From: Saccharomycopsis crataegensis | Lineage: Eukaryota > Ascomycota > Saccharomycetes > Ascoideales > Saccharomycopsidaceae | Direction: 5' to 3' | Assembly (NCBI RefSeq): GCF_037102585.1 | Contig: NW_027043821.1 | Span: forward strand, 310,001-374,000 | DNA: 64,000 nucleotides | Shown: positions 10,125-19,480 of the stretch, in pieces | How the letters are laid out: every line of letters begins with the position of its first letter | Numbering within the stretch: position 1 is the stretch's first letter | The notes under the pieces: model-generated | Databases searched by the model: none | Told to the model about the DNA's origin: nothing | The model's input: the letters and a program-made list of their open reading frames with translations, nothing else | Made by a program: the position numbers and the translations under genes

Positions 10125-11114
10125 TTAGAAATTAGGCCCGTAAAATTGACTCACCATGGTTTGCATCACCACGTTACCGCAAAGTTTCGCGTAAGGGTTA
10201 ATCTTGGTGGATAATTCTTTTGCTATCTCATCACCAAATGCCCCTGAAATGTACATATAATGGCTAGCTTCTGCTTCGAAGAAGTTCATGATGGCTCTGA
10301 GCTCTTCTTTATTTTTCTCTGAAGTTTCATTCTTCATTGAAGTCTCTAATCTTGCAGCCTTAATGATCAACATCGATGCAAATTGAGAGTAAGCGCTTTG
10401 CAAAACCGAGGCCTCTTTTCTTGAAACCGTATATTCTGGAAATGCATCAGGAGAATCCTTCTCCTTAAAAACAGGTTCTGGTAATGATAAATCAACAGCT
10501 TTGTGCAATAAGTCAAAAATTTCCACCTCTTTTTCTCTGATGCTGTGTTTCTGAAGTAATTCCTCGTAGTTAGTTTGATTAGTTGACTGCTTCTTGATCA
10601 TCGCGATTTTATATTGCAATGAAAGCCTTTTAACTACAGCATCCAAAACATAAAACCCCCCAAAGACTTTAGCGTCTTCATACGAACCGAATATTTCATT
10701 ATCGACAATATTTTGGCATTCGTTAATCACAGAAATATCTGGAAGAAAATGGTAACCGTAAGCATCAATATCGTGTTCATCGAGCTTCATTGCCTCAATA
10801 TCATGAGGTTTGTTAAAAGCATCTTTCTCGGCCAAAATGATCACTTTAGCTTCAAGGTCATAAAAGTCTTGTACCCGATCTTCATCAGTAATGTAACGAT
10901 TTGGAGTTTTAGTGAGATCAACGATGATGTTACCAACGGTGTTGAGCTCCATGAATTTTGGTAAGAAGTTCATATCTTTGGTCCGCTCTTTGAATTTCCT
11001 AGCAGAAATTCCGGCAGCCTCCTTATTGAACAACACTGCAAACACTCTTCTATCATTTTTGGTGAGTTGGGGAATGACGAAACCGTTAGGATGTTTATTA
11101 AGTTCTTCTGGCAT
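10125..11114 (-). CDS. Unrecognised conserved-looking protein, 329 aa
   Basis: This is a clean ATG-to-stop frame of 329 residues with ordinary composition. I do not recognise the family. The product starts MPEELNKHPNGFVIPQLT and is mostly charged and helical. An N-terminal half mixes beta- and alpha-like segments (e.g. AKVIILAEKDAF, AKVFGGFYVLDAVVKRL). A C-terminal half looks like a helical bundle containing SAYSQFASMLIIKAARLET and ends in FYGPNF. There is no signal peptide, membrane span or zinc motif, so it is probably soluble and intracellular. It lies in the same direction as the methyltransferase, with an independent 488-base spacer, so joint transcription is not implied. Coding quality is good; function is open. 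Confidence 0.85.
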   Translation of the reverse strand: MPEELNKHPNGFVIPQLTKNDRRVFAVLFNKEAAGISARKFKERTKDMNFLPKFMELNTVGNIIVDLTKTPNRYITDEDRVQDFYDLEAKVIILAEKDAFNKPHDIEAMKLDEHDIDAYGYHFLPDISVINECQNIVDNEIFGSYEDAKVFGGFYVLDAVVKRLSLQYKIAMIKKQSTNQTNYEELLQKHSIREKEVEIFDLLHKAVDLSLPEPVFKEKDSPDAFPEYTVSRKEASVLQSAYSQFASMLIIKAARLETSMKNETSEKNKEELRAIMNFFEAEASHYMYISGAFGDEIAKELSTKINPYAKLCGNVVMQTMVSQFYGPNF

Positions 11115-11473
11115 CTTTTATGGTATGATATTGGAAAGTTGAAGCGAATTTCAGGCACGCATATATAAACAAATATTAAGAAAGACATATAAAGAAATGG
11201 AAGAAAAATAAAACCTGGAAAGATATCAAAATATCACTAGTGAAATCCGTTGGAGAATGGAGGCTACGAAGCGTTTGTGCCACATGTCGAATCAGATCCA
11301 AAAATAGCTCTCTACTACAAGAACTTTACAAAACAAAGAAATAATTGGTAGGAATATCAAAAAGCAAGAAAGCAAAACTCTATGTACCTATACTCTTCAA
11401 GTGGTGTTATTTCTTGTTGATTATCCACAGTTTGTGTCAAATGATAATAATATTCTCATGTAAATCCCATAGG
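11115..11473. other. Divergent intergenic region, 329-aa gene / JmjC gene
   Basis: This is the promoter region shared by two diverging genes. The part next to the minus-strand gene contains TATATAAAC at about 11160-11168. Short frames here are not credible. The JmjC-proximal part holds an inverted repeat described separately. Confidence 0.5.
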
Positions 11474-11510
11474 TTTTCGCGCATAAAAAAAAAAAAATTA
11501 CGCGCGAAAA
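11474..11510. promoter_or_regulatory. Inverted repeat TTTTCGCGC / GCGCGAAAA in the JmjC gene promoter
   Basis: Perfect 9-base arms (11474-11482 and 11502-11510) flank a 19-base A-rich spacer, and the downstream arm ends 60 bases before the ATG. Each arm contains the CGCG core with A/T flanks found in MCB/E2F-like cell-cycle sites. A symmetric pair would suit a dimeric or paired regulator. The role is inferred only. Confidence 0.45.
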
Positions 11511-11570
11511 AAAATTTCAACCCCACAGCAATATCGTGTTGGAAGTTTTAAGACTTTATCAACCGTCATC

Positions 11571-13157
11571 ATGTCCAAAGAAGGCAAAAGATCCAAAAAT
11601 ACCGGAGAGACATCGATTGTCTCAAAGAAACAAAAAGTTAATACAGGACTTGGCGATAATTACGATGGATATAAGCCATTAGAGGATAATGAAAAGATTG
11701 CGGAGATAAATATCAAGGACATCGATGCCCAAAAATTTTATGAAGAGTATATCAAACCGAGAAAACCAGTGGTTATCAATGGCATAATAACCGATTTAGA
11801 TATTTCTGGATTGAAGTCGGACACGATTACTAAAACCCTTGGACGGAAGAATCACGAACAATACGATGTGCAGGTTGAAAAACGAGTCGATGGAGGGTTT
11901 GGCTCAGGGTTCCAAAGACAAACTATGGCATTTGACGAGTTTATAGCAAAAGTGGTTAATGGAGAAACAGATGGCTACTTGACCACCCAATATGATGATG
12001 TTTATGATGAAGATTTGGAAGATTTCCCTGAAAGTGGAAAAGAGTTTAGCGATGATGATGAAGAGGAAGATGAAGATGTCGGTGATGACGGCATGGGGGA
12101 AAGCGAGCGAGAAAAAGCTATGATGGAGGCCATTAGAAACCATCATCAACAAGCAACACCGGATGATGTTGTTAGTGAAGCAGATTCCATCGATTTCAAC
12201 GATTTGCATGACGATTTCGACGATTTGGGGGGAGAAGAGGAAGAGGAGGAAGTCCTTGATGATTGCAAGGGGGAACCATTGTATGTATCAGAAGCAGTGG
12301 AGAGAATTTATAGTCTTATTCAAAAACCGTTAACCTCTCTTTTTGAGAAAGACAAACTTCCAATAATTCCTACTATCTTGGAGACTTTAATTCCTCAGCA
12401 AATCAACATTTGGGCTGGTTCTGGTAAACCTAACCCTGGGTCTTTAAAAATTGAAATAGACGAAACTAAGAAAGATTTTGGCTTGGGAAGAAGAATACCT
12501 GGTAAAGGTACTTCTTCTGGTCTACATCATGATCATGCAAATAATTTATATATTCCTGTGCAGGGAAAGAAACGGTTTACAATTTTCCCTCCATCGGAGG
12601 CAGAGAACTTGTATACTGTTGGTGATATAAATAAAATATTCAATTCAGGGGTCATCGACTATACCCCAAACGAAAGGGCTCCAAAGTGGAAGCCTGTTAG
12701 AAGTGATGGTGCAGTTATAGAAAACCCTGAAACTATCAAAGATGAAGATGATGATGAAGAAGAAGTCAATAAATCAAAGAAACTTGATCCTCCATCCTTT
12801 TGTGAAGTTCCGCCTATTCTTCTCCATTCCGATGAATTAGAAGAAAAAGAAAAGGTCATTCTCAGGAATTTTGAAAAGAAACATTTTCCAAAACTCAGTA
12901 ATGCCAAAAGAATCACAGTTGAGTTGAAATCTGGCCAAATGCTTTATTTGCCAACGGGTTGGTTTCATGAAGTCTCGTCTTTTGGGTTGACCGATGAGTC
13001 TCTGGACAATATGCACATTGCTGTAAACTATTGGTTCTATCCCACAGATGGTAACCTATTTGAAAATCCATATCTAGATTCATACTGGAAAACCGATTTT
13101 CAAAGAACTCAGAAGGCTTACTCTTTGTATAGGCAGGGAAAGTTCGAGTTGAGTTAG
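11571..13157 (+). CDS. JmjC/cupin-8 family Fe(II)/2-oxoglutarate oxygenase
   Basis: This is a 528-residue protein with a single JmjC (cupin-8) fold of the FIH/JMJD7/TYW5-like type, expected to hydroxylate a protein or RNA substrate. The iron-binding triad is visible: His319 and Asp321 in GLHHDHANNLY and a distal His466 in LPTGWFHEVSS. The strand NLYIPVQGKKRFTIFPP corresponds to the usual NLxxxVxGxKxxxLFPP, and MHIAVNYWFYP is the family's closing strand. A basic, NLS-like start (GKRSKN, SKKQK) suggests a nuclear protein. Two long acidic insertions (residues about 142-185 and 200-226) and a third near 385-400 expand the core. The N-terminal YIKPRKPVVINGII strand is typical of the family. I cannot assign the substrate. 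The ATG at 11571 is well placed after a promoter inverted repeat. Confidence 0.88.
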   Translation: MSKEGKRSKNTGETSIVSKKQKVNTGLGDNYDGYKPLEDNEKIAEINIKDIDAQKFYEEYIKPRKPVVINGIITDLDISGLKSDTITKTLGRKNHEQYDVQVEKRVDGGFGSGFQRQTMAFDEFIAKVVNGETDGYLTTQYDDVYDEDLEDFPESGKEFSDDDEEEDEDVGDDGMGESEREKAMMEAIRNHHQQATPDDVVSEADSIDFNDLHDDFDDLGGEEEEEEVLDDCKGEPLYVSEAVERIYSLIQKPLTSLFEKDKLPIIPTILETLIPQQINIWAGSGKPNPGSLKIEIDETKKDFGLGRRIPGKGTSSGLHHDHANNLYIPVQGKKRFTIFPPSEAENLYTVGDINKIFNSGVIDYTPNERAPKWKPVRSDGAVIENPETIKDEDDDEEEVNKSKKLDPPSFCEVPPILLHSDELEEKEKVILRNFEKKHFPKLSNAKRITVELKSGQMLYLPTGWFHEVSSFGLTDESLDNMHIAVNYWFYPTDGNLFENPYLDSYWKTDFQRTQKAYSLYRQGKFELS

Positions 13158-13294
13158 ATGTATTATTTAACAGAAACAAAAATGCAGATATATTGTAATA
13201 AATACCCATAATATCTTTCATTCTGATATATTTATGTACAGGTCTTTTTCTTCCTCTTCTTCTTCTGGGTGGAACAAAATAATCATTGGTGAAA

Positions 13295-13570
13295 TTAATC
13301 ACGGTTTGGTTTATTCCAAAGCCAATTTTCCCCAAATCTATAGATACCATAACCAATTAAGCCAACACCAGTGAGTTTGACCAGCTTCTTCCACCAAAGA
13401 GGATTGACCCCAGGCTTTTCATTTTTAAACACCCGGCCAGTACCAAAATATACCCCGGCCCCGAAGGCAGTGATAGTGGCCATCGCTTGACAGTAGAAAC
13501 AGTTTTCCACCTCTTTCTCGGACAAGTCTCTTGAAGGCGGAGGGTTGAAGAGATCAGTAATATTACTCAT
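13295..13570 (-). CDS. DMO2: Small mitochondrial membrane protein, YDL157C/DMAC1-like
   Basis: The product is 91 residues with two predicted membrane segments: ATITAFGAGVYFGTG (about 31-45) and LVKLTGVGLIGYGIYRFG (about 63-81). A conserved-looking Cys-x-x-Cys-type pair precedes the first (NCFYCQA). This fits the small family that includes S. cerevisiae YDL157C and animal DMAC1, inner-membrane proteins linked to respiratory-complex assembly. Context supports the call: it diverges from CMR1 (YDL156W), and YDL157C/YDL156W are also neighbours in S. cerevisiae. Sequence similarity alone would be weak at this length, so the symbol rests largely on synteny. The gene converges on the JmjC gene with only about 137 bases between stops. 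Confidence 0.7.
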   Translation of the reverse strand: MSNITDLFNPPPSRDLSEKEVENCFYCQAMATITAFGAGVYFGTGRVFKNEKPGVNPLWWKKLVKLTGVGLIGYGIYRFGENWLWNKPNRD

Positions 13571-13891
13571 TTTTTTGTAGAATAAATGGTAATAACTGGA
13601 AAAATATAAGGAGAAGATATTCTTTTTGAGGAAAGTCTCGAGACTAAGAGATATATCCCTTAAGGAAAAGAAAAAAAAAAGACTATATCTTGTGATATGA
13701 ACGAAGAGTGGCGAGAGCCAAAAAAAAAAAAAATTCGCGTGCGCAAAAAAAAAAAAAAAAAAAAATACGCCAAAATTACTTTGTTGTGAAAATTGTGTGG
13801 TACATGATGATGGATCAAGGAGTATAGCGTATCGGAAAGCAACTGGAAAGGAAACTTGGGTGCCAGGGAGAGATAGAAATTAACCAATAGA
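13571..13891. promoter_or_regulatory. Divergent promoter DMO2 / CMR1 with A-runs and CGCG sites
   Basis: This is a 321-base bidirectional promoter. It contains A runs at about 13721-13733 and 13745-13765 separated by TTCGCGTGCGC (13734-13744), a CG-rich island inside poly(dA). The arrangement resembles the JmjC promoter 2 kb to the left, which also places CGCG cores beside A runs. A DNA-damage or cell-cycle input for CMR1 is conceivable but not shown. Confidence 0.45.
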
Positions 13892-15496
13892 ATGGTATCT
13901 AAACTAGAAAAACAACGATTGGAAAATATACAGAGAAATAAGGAGCTTCTTAGGTCGCTTAGTCTTGATAAGATCTCTTATGAGATCAAGAAAGATGTAG
14001 AGGAGAAGAAAGCCGAGACCAAGGCGAAAAGACAAAAGCGTAAGACCGATACGGCCCCAAAAGAGCCGATTAGGAAATCACGTCGACTACAAGGGATCAA
14101 AATCGAAGATACCGAGGATTATCAGACGGCCATGAGGGCGAAGGAGCTACAGCAGATCGAGGAAGAGAAATTGGAGAAACTACGGACCATGAAACTTCCC
14201 GGTAATGTATCGTTGATTGACATTTTAAAAGAACAGAATAAAGACAATGAGATTAAAGGAGAAGATAACGACGATGAAAAATTACTCTCGGAATTTTCTA
14301 GATTGTCCGATAACTTTTCCGTGGGGGATTTCTATGAAGTGATTTCCAAAAAACCAACTGATGATAAATCGATCAACAAACTTCGAAAAGAGTTCAAGTC
14401 TATCGATTTATATGAAAAATTCTTACCTAACCAAATATCATTGACTGAAGACAGGTTGGCAATTATAAATTTCCACCCATCCAATACCGAAAAAATCATT
14501 GTTGGCGGTGATATTCTAGGAAATTTAGGGATTTGGAACCCGAATTCTGATACTGATGAAAACCCTGCCATAACCCTGTTCAACCTCCATGGTAAGCATA
14601 TTTCAAAAATAGCGTTTTCTACCAAAAAACTTAACAATCTTTACACTGCTAGCTATGATAATTCCATCAGATGTACCGATTTGAAGACATTAAAATCCAC
14701 AGAAGTACTAGGGTTGCTTGATGATAATGGAAATGATATTGGCATATCGGATATCCAATTATCAACCCCAAACACTTCTCTGTATGAGAATTTACTATTT
14801 TTCACCACGTTGACTGGCCAATTCGGGTCATTTGATATCAGATCAAAACCAAGAACCACCAGTATTAGTCTATACCGACTAAGTGACAAAAAAATCGGAG
14901 GTTTTTCCATAAACCCCAATGCTAATTATCAATTATCAACAGGATCATTGGATCGAACATTGAAGATTTGGGATCTTAGAAAAGTTAATGCCAACTCTAA
15001 CTGGTCAGAAAAGTTCCCAAGCGATGCCTGTATTCATGCGTATGGTGGCTTCAGCAGTCGCCTAAGTGTTAGTTCTACCGACTGGAATTCCAGTGGGGAT
15101 ATTGTTTGTAATGGGTATGCTGATGCTATTAATATATTCAAGCTTGGAGATACCACCCAATGGAACAGTGATTTCCTTTATAAACCCAAAAAGAAATCCA
15201 AAGAAATCATCCCCATGACGTTGAAGCCAGACCATGTAATGAAACATAACTGCCGTACTGGTAAATGGGTTTCAATATTGAAGGCTAGATGGCAGATGAA
15301 TCCAAAGGACGGTTATGAAAAGTTTGTTATCGGAAATATGCAAAAATTCTTTGATGTTTACACCGCCAACGGGATTCAAGTAGCTCATTTGGGCGGGAAG
15401 TCCATTACTGCTGTACCTGCAGTAGCCAATTTCCATCCAACAGAGAATTGGTTAGTTGGGGGAACCGCGAGTGGGAAATGTGTTTTGTTCAGTTAG
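13892..15496 (+). CDS. CMR1: DNA damage-binding WD40 protein Cmr1 (WDR76-like)
   Basis: Cmr1 is a nuclear WD40 protein that binds chromatin, moves to an intranuclear quality-control site under replication stress, and co-operates with CCT and the damage response in S. cerevisiae. The 534-residue product has a Lys/Arg/Glu-rich coiled-coil start with nuclear-localisation character (KAKRQKRK, RKSRRLQGIK) and then a seven-bladed propeller from about residue 185. Characteristic segments are IINFHPSNTEKIIVGGD, GSLDRTLKIWDLRK and the closing NFHPTENWLVGGTASGKCVLFS. Length is close to the 522 residues of the yeast protein, and the DMO2 neighbour is syntenic. The ATG at 13892 lies 29 bases after a purine-rich leader. 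A few CTG codons lie at variable positions (e.g. the IT-CTG-FNLH strand). Confidence 0.93.
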   Translation: MVSKLEKQRLENIQRNKELLRSLSLDKISYEIKKDVEEKKAETKAKRQKRKTDTAPKEPIRKSRRLQGIKIEDTEDYQTAMRAKELQQIEEEKLEKLRTMKLPGNVSLIDILKEQNKDNEIKGEDNDDEKLLSEFSRLSDNFSVGDFYEVISKKPTDDKSINKLRKEFKSIDLYEKFLPNQISLTEDRLAIINFHPSNTEKIIVGGDILGNLGIWNPNSDTDENPAITLFNLHGKHISKIAFSTKKLNNLYTASYDNSIRCTDLKTLKSTEVLGLLDDNGNDIGISDIQLSTPNTSLYENLLFFTTLTGQFGSFDIRSKPRTTSISLYRLSDKKIGGFSINPNANYQLSTGSLDRTLKIWDLRKVNANSNWSEKFPSDACIHAYGGFSSRLSVSSTDWNSSGDIVCNGYADAINIFKLGDTTQWNSDFLYKPKKKSKEIIPMTLKPDHVMKHNCRTGKWVSILKARWQMNPKDGYEKFVIGNMQKFFDVYTANGIQVAHLGGKSITAVPAVANFHPTENWLVGGTASGKCVLFS

Positions 15497-15572
15497 ATGG
15501 GACTTTTTCTTCTTCTGGAATATATTATAATTGTTGTTGATATAATAGATGCTATTTGTAGTTGTTACATTG

Positions 15573-15599
15573 GTGAACCATGGTTCACGTGCATTGCAC
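15573..15599. promoter_or_regulatory. Overlapping palindromes around a CACGTG E-box upstream of GID4
   Basis: GTGAACCATGGTTCAC (15573-15588) is a perfect 16-base palindrome. Its last three bases begin a CACGTG E-box (15586-15591), which in turn overlaps GTGCATTGCAC (15589-15599), an 11-base palindrome with one central base. CACGTG is the core of Cbf1/Pho4-type bHLH sites. The nest lies about 195 bases before the GID4 ATG and 80 bases after the CMR1 stop, so it is more likely a GID4 promoter element than a CMR1 terminator, though a hairpin in the CMR1 3' UTR is possible. Confidence 0.6.
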
Positions 15600-15791
15600 G
15601 ACTCATCTCGAAAAAAGAAACGCTTCGGGGATCTCTCTCCTCTTTGAAAAGTTTATCACCAATCTGTTTCCATCATATTTTTCAAATATATTACATAAAT
15701 ATTTCGGCAAAATATATAGAGGAAAGGGGGAGAAGAAACTCATTAAATTACACAGAAACAAACCCACAAAAACGCCCAATAATAACAGTCC

Positions 15792-16697
15792 ATGCCTTCT
15801 ATTTCTCCAGTACACACAAGAGATGCTTATCGCCGACCGTTGACACCTGAAGCACCGAACGATGAGCTTTTAAAGCCAAAGAAAAAACAACTCAAAAATA
15901 AACCCCACACTGGTAAAGCCATTTCGTCTCAATCACGCTTGTCTATACATAGTTCCAGTTTGGAAAGCTCTGTCAATTTGATGGATTTGGTGAATGGGCC
16001 ATATCAAAATTTGCAAAGTTTAGGTCACACACGACGGTCGCCCAACGGTGATTCCAACCAAATACTCCACTCTAGTACCTTGTACCCAGGGTCAAATTTT
16101 GTTGGAAGCCAGATATTTCAAGATAAGAGATATGATCTATCAATAGAATTGAAATATGTCGACTTAAATCAAAGTTACATGAATGGATATTTGTCAATCA
16201 GAAACTTGACCGAGAAGCATCCAGAAATCACTACGTTCTTTGAGGCGGAGTTGATTAGCGAGAATCATAACTTCTTGAGTAGAAGAGCCACTGATGATTT
16301 GCAAATTGATGATACAATCGATATATCTAATTGGAGCAGATTTCCTCATTGGAGGCAGGATATTCTCCCCAAAGTCCGGAAAAGTTTGTCGTGTTTGTCA
16401 GCTCTTGATCTAACCGAGAAAAAAGACCCTTTTTTCAATAAACCGTCTAACTTGTACATTCATAAGGATTATTTAGATCAGCAATATATTTACATGAGAT
16501 GGAAGGAAGTGTTCTTGGTTCCTGATGCAACAAAAAAGTTGGTCTCTGCTTCTTACGATGGGATTTACTATGCATGCTTGGACCAGTATACCGGAAACAT
16601 AACAGGGTATTATTACCATGGAAAATTGGAGGATCAGTTTCTTGACTTGGTGCATGCTTCGTCCAGAGGTGCTTGCCAATCTTTTGATTTTTGCTAA
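15792..16697 (+). CDS. GID4: GID E3 ligase substrate receptor Gid4 (Vid24)
   Basis: Gid4 is the receptor of the GID/CTLH ubiquitin ligase that recognises N-terminal proline degrons and sends gluconeogenic enzymes (Fbp1, Mdh2, Icl1) for degradation after glucose return. The 301-residue protein has a disordered, Ser/Lys-rich start and then the Vid24 beta-barrel from about residue 95. Matching segments include LYPGSNFVGSQIFQ, YDLSIELKYVDL, GYLSIRNLTEKHPEITTFFEAELIS, YMRWKEVFLVPD and ITGYYYHGKLEDQF. All are closely comparable with yeast Gid4 (362 residues). The long acidic segment between barrel strands includes WSRFPHWR. The paralogue Gid10 is the alternative; the strong match to LTEEYPELTTFFEGEIIS favours Gid4. 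A palindrome cluster lies upstream. Confidence 0.92.
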   Translation: MPSISPVHTRDAYRRPLTPEAPNDELLKPKKKQLKNKPHTGKAISSQSRLSIHSSSLESSVNLMDLVNGPYQNLQSLGHTRRSPNGDSNQILHSSTLYPGSNFVGSQIFQDKRYDLSIELKYVDLNQSYMNGYLSIRNLTEKHPEITTFFEAELISENHNFLSRRATDDLQIDDTIDISNWSRFPHWRQDILPKVRKSLSCLSALDLTEKKDPFFNKPSNLYIHKDYLDQQYIYMRWKEVFLVPDATKKLVSASYDGIYYACLDQYTGNITGYYYHGKLEDQFLDLVHASSRGACQSFDFC

Positions 16698-17191
16698 TGA
16701 TGTATGGCTAACCCCATCATTTTGATGTACCGTATGTATTTGTGATTGAGAATTTCTGGGTTTCTGTTCCTCATGATGAATCAATATTGATCTAGTATGA
16801 AATTGGGATCGATTATTCAATGGAAACCCTCTTGTATTATATATAACCATGAAAAACTGTCGGCTATTCTAAATATCAGTGACACGCACTTAGATGGTCA
16901 CCGACGTTCCAGAAACATTATTACATAAATTAATCTACTATAGATGGGGACATATACCATATTTTAGGTGTAATAATGATTATTTTGAAATTTTTTCTGC
17001 TCTCGGCTCTAGCTGAGCAAAAGGCACACACACACACACAAAAAAAAAAAGAGTTTTGAAACGAAATAGGCATCTTCTGTTTGTGTAATTTTTCAGTATA
17101 CTATTATTTTACTCTCCTTTTTTTTTTTTTTTTGTTGGCTCAAAGATTCAAACTACCATAATTAATAGTAATACATATAAATAAAAAAAAA
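16698..17191. other. Intergenic region GID4 3' end / FUS2-like promoter
   Basis: The region contains a CA repeat (about 17025-17040) running into an A run, and a T run at about 17118-17133. TTGAAACG at 17056-17063 differs by one base from the pheromone response element TGAAACA, which would suit a mating gene but is weak evidence alone. No gene was seen. Confidence 0.45.
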
Positions 17192-19333
17192 ATGACAACT
17201 CAGCCTGTTATTGGGGATGATTTTTGCTCACCAATAGTATCGGCTTTGTACCACAACTCAAAAGAGAAAATAAAGAACTCTGAATGTCACTCCAACAGTA
17301 GCACTTATTATGAGAATTTGGGTCCTGAAAATCATGAATATCGCTTGTTCAAATATCCGAGCAACTTGATACAAAATTCGATCACTATTCCATCACCAAT
17401 ATCTGACATTATAGTTCGTCATAGCGAAGCAACGGCACTGGCTTTTTTAAACACCCCATCAATAGTCTGTATGAAAACCACAGAGTCTTTGGCGGATCCT
17501 CAAGATTTCATGGACAAAACAAGAAATCCTTCTTTATATTCTAGAAATATGTTCTGCTATATTAAAAATAATATAACAGCTAATTCAAGGGTGTCAGATT
17601 CAACCGCTAGCCCAAATTCCATCAATATTACTTATTTTCCTAATATGAATTCAGCTTCACAAAAAATGGCTTTAAGGAGGGAAAAAATAATCGAGGAATT
17701 ATTGAAAACAGAACTGTCATACATTGAATTCTTGAAGCTATTATCCGAGACATATACTGGGGTTATTGAAGGCAGTAATTTGGGAAAGCTTTCAGGCATC
17801 CCCTTGATTGACTGTATCGAGAGACTCATTTGTGAACACAGAAAGTTCTTATTTGAGCTTCAAAGATTCCAATCCAGCTCACCACTCACAGGCTCAGCAT
17901 CGCCTAATAATTCAAAAACCCTTCATTCAACCAGTGATGAAGTTACTTCTTCAATGCTTTCCTACGGTGCGGCAATTCATGTGTCTAGGATGATAGCAGA
18001 TAAGGCAATTAACCTATTCTTCTACGAAGAATATTTTTCAACAATAAAGTTAGCTTCTCAATTATTAAAAAAATTGAATAGTACGGAATTTCATTTATGC
18101 AAAGTATGTTCCATAATAATAATTACCCTTGAGTTTATGAGGTCAATGTGATTATTACTAACCAAAAAACACCATTAAAAACAGGGCTATGAAAAATATT
18201 TGGAAGCAGTGCAGCCAAGAGACGAAAAACTTGATTTATCTTTACTATCGCTTTTGCAGAAACCTGTAACCAGAGTTGGTAAATATAGGTTATTGGTTGA
18301 AAGTCTATTGGAAACAATACCGGAAAATGATGAATCTATCCCACTTGTGGAATTTGAATTAGAGAGAATAAAATCTAAATTAAACATTATGAATAACTTT
18401 AACGATGATTTAGAAAAGACAGATATAACCAAAACACTATTTTCTAGAATTTTTTTTGAAGTGGATCAATGGTCATTTCCAGTCGAGTGTTTTGGCTTGC
18501 CATTATTGTGCGGAGCGTTAGGATGTGTTTGGAGACAGATGTCAGGTAAATTGGTAAGCCAAATTAATGGAATATTTCTTTTCAAGTCTACTTTAATTGT
18601 GTGTGATATTGTGAAGGAAGAAAAATATATTGTGAAGTTTGTGATTCCTTTATGTTGTTGCAAAGTTCAGGATAATGAGGCAACTGAAGGATTATACTCC
18701 ACCAATATAGGCTCCTTCAAGTTGTTGTTTGAACATAATTATGGATTATATGAGATTTCATTATTAGGGCTTTTGAAAAATGAGATTGGAATCTGGAAGA
18801 ATAAGCTAGAAATGTTGACAAAAGTGCTCTATGGGCCTTACGAGTTTGATTATTCGGTTTCTTTATCAGAAAATACCGTCAAAAAAATGTCTTTAATTCC
18901 CAACAGAATCTCTCCTGTCGATATTTCATTGAACAGATTCAATGATAGTGATTATAATTTTTCAGATTGTTATTTTGGTGAATTGGTAGCATTTAGAGCA
19001 GAATTTATTACTACCGATGACTGCAATTCAAGCATGATTAATGATGAATATGAAGAGGATGTCGGAATTGTTGAGTGCTCGGCAAAAATTGAATTTAAAG
19101 AACAAAATAGATCTACAATTGAGGACAAGTTAAAGGAAGTGTGGAGTATGGAACTACCCAAGCTCACAAAGATTAAAAAAACTAATAGTTTCATCACGAT
19201 GTGGGGACATGGAGAAAGGAAGAAAAGAAGAAGCTTTAATTGCTTTAGATCTGGCACCATCAAAATTTCCACAACAATCAAAAGAGTAGCAACCGCCACT
19301 AACCAGCAGCAAACATTGAAAAAAACATACTGA
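17192..19333 (+). CDS. FUS2: Fus2-like RhoGEF (DH domain), two exons
   Basis: The gene is split by one intron: exon 1 is 17192-18103 and exon 2 is 18185-19333, joined in phase 0, giving 686 residues (S. cerevisiae Fus2 has 677). The middle carries a Dbl-homology (DH) domain: it opens at residue about 160 with REKIIEELLKTELSYIEFL and closes after the junction with LQKPVTRVGKYRLLVESLLE, the highly conserved DH helix that contacts the GTPase. Without splicing the domain would be cut in half, which supports the intron. Fus2 binds Cdc42 and Rvs161 and drives cell fusion at the mating-cell tip. A Bud3-like or other Rho-type GEF is possible, but the length and single central DH domain fit Fus2. No PH domain is obvious downstream. 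The C-terminus is basic (GERKKRRSF). A near-match pheromone element lies about 130 bases upstream. Confidence 0.72.
18104..18184 (+). other. Spliceosomal intron in the FUS2-like gene
   Basis: The intron is 81 bases. The 5' site is GTATGT (18104-18109), the branch site is TACTAAC (18156-18162) and the 3' end is AACAG (18180-18184). Removing it joins HLCK to GYEKYLEAVQPRD in frame and restores a continuous DH domain. Unspliced, the frame would end within the intron. Confidence 0.93.
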
Positions 19334-19480
19334 TGGTTAATCATATGACTAATACCGTTGTAAATATGCTTATTGTATCTACAAAGTTAAATCAATTTCG
19401 GTTCGAAAAACTGTTGTTGTGTTTAATTTACTTTTATTTTTGCTGTAAAATAAATGATGAAAAGGAAAGAATAGTTCCGT

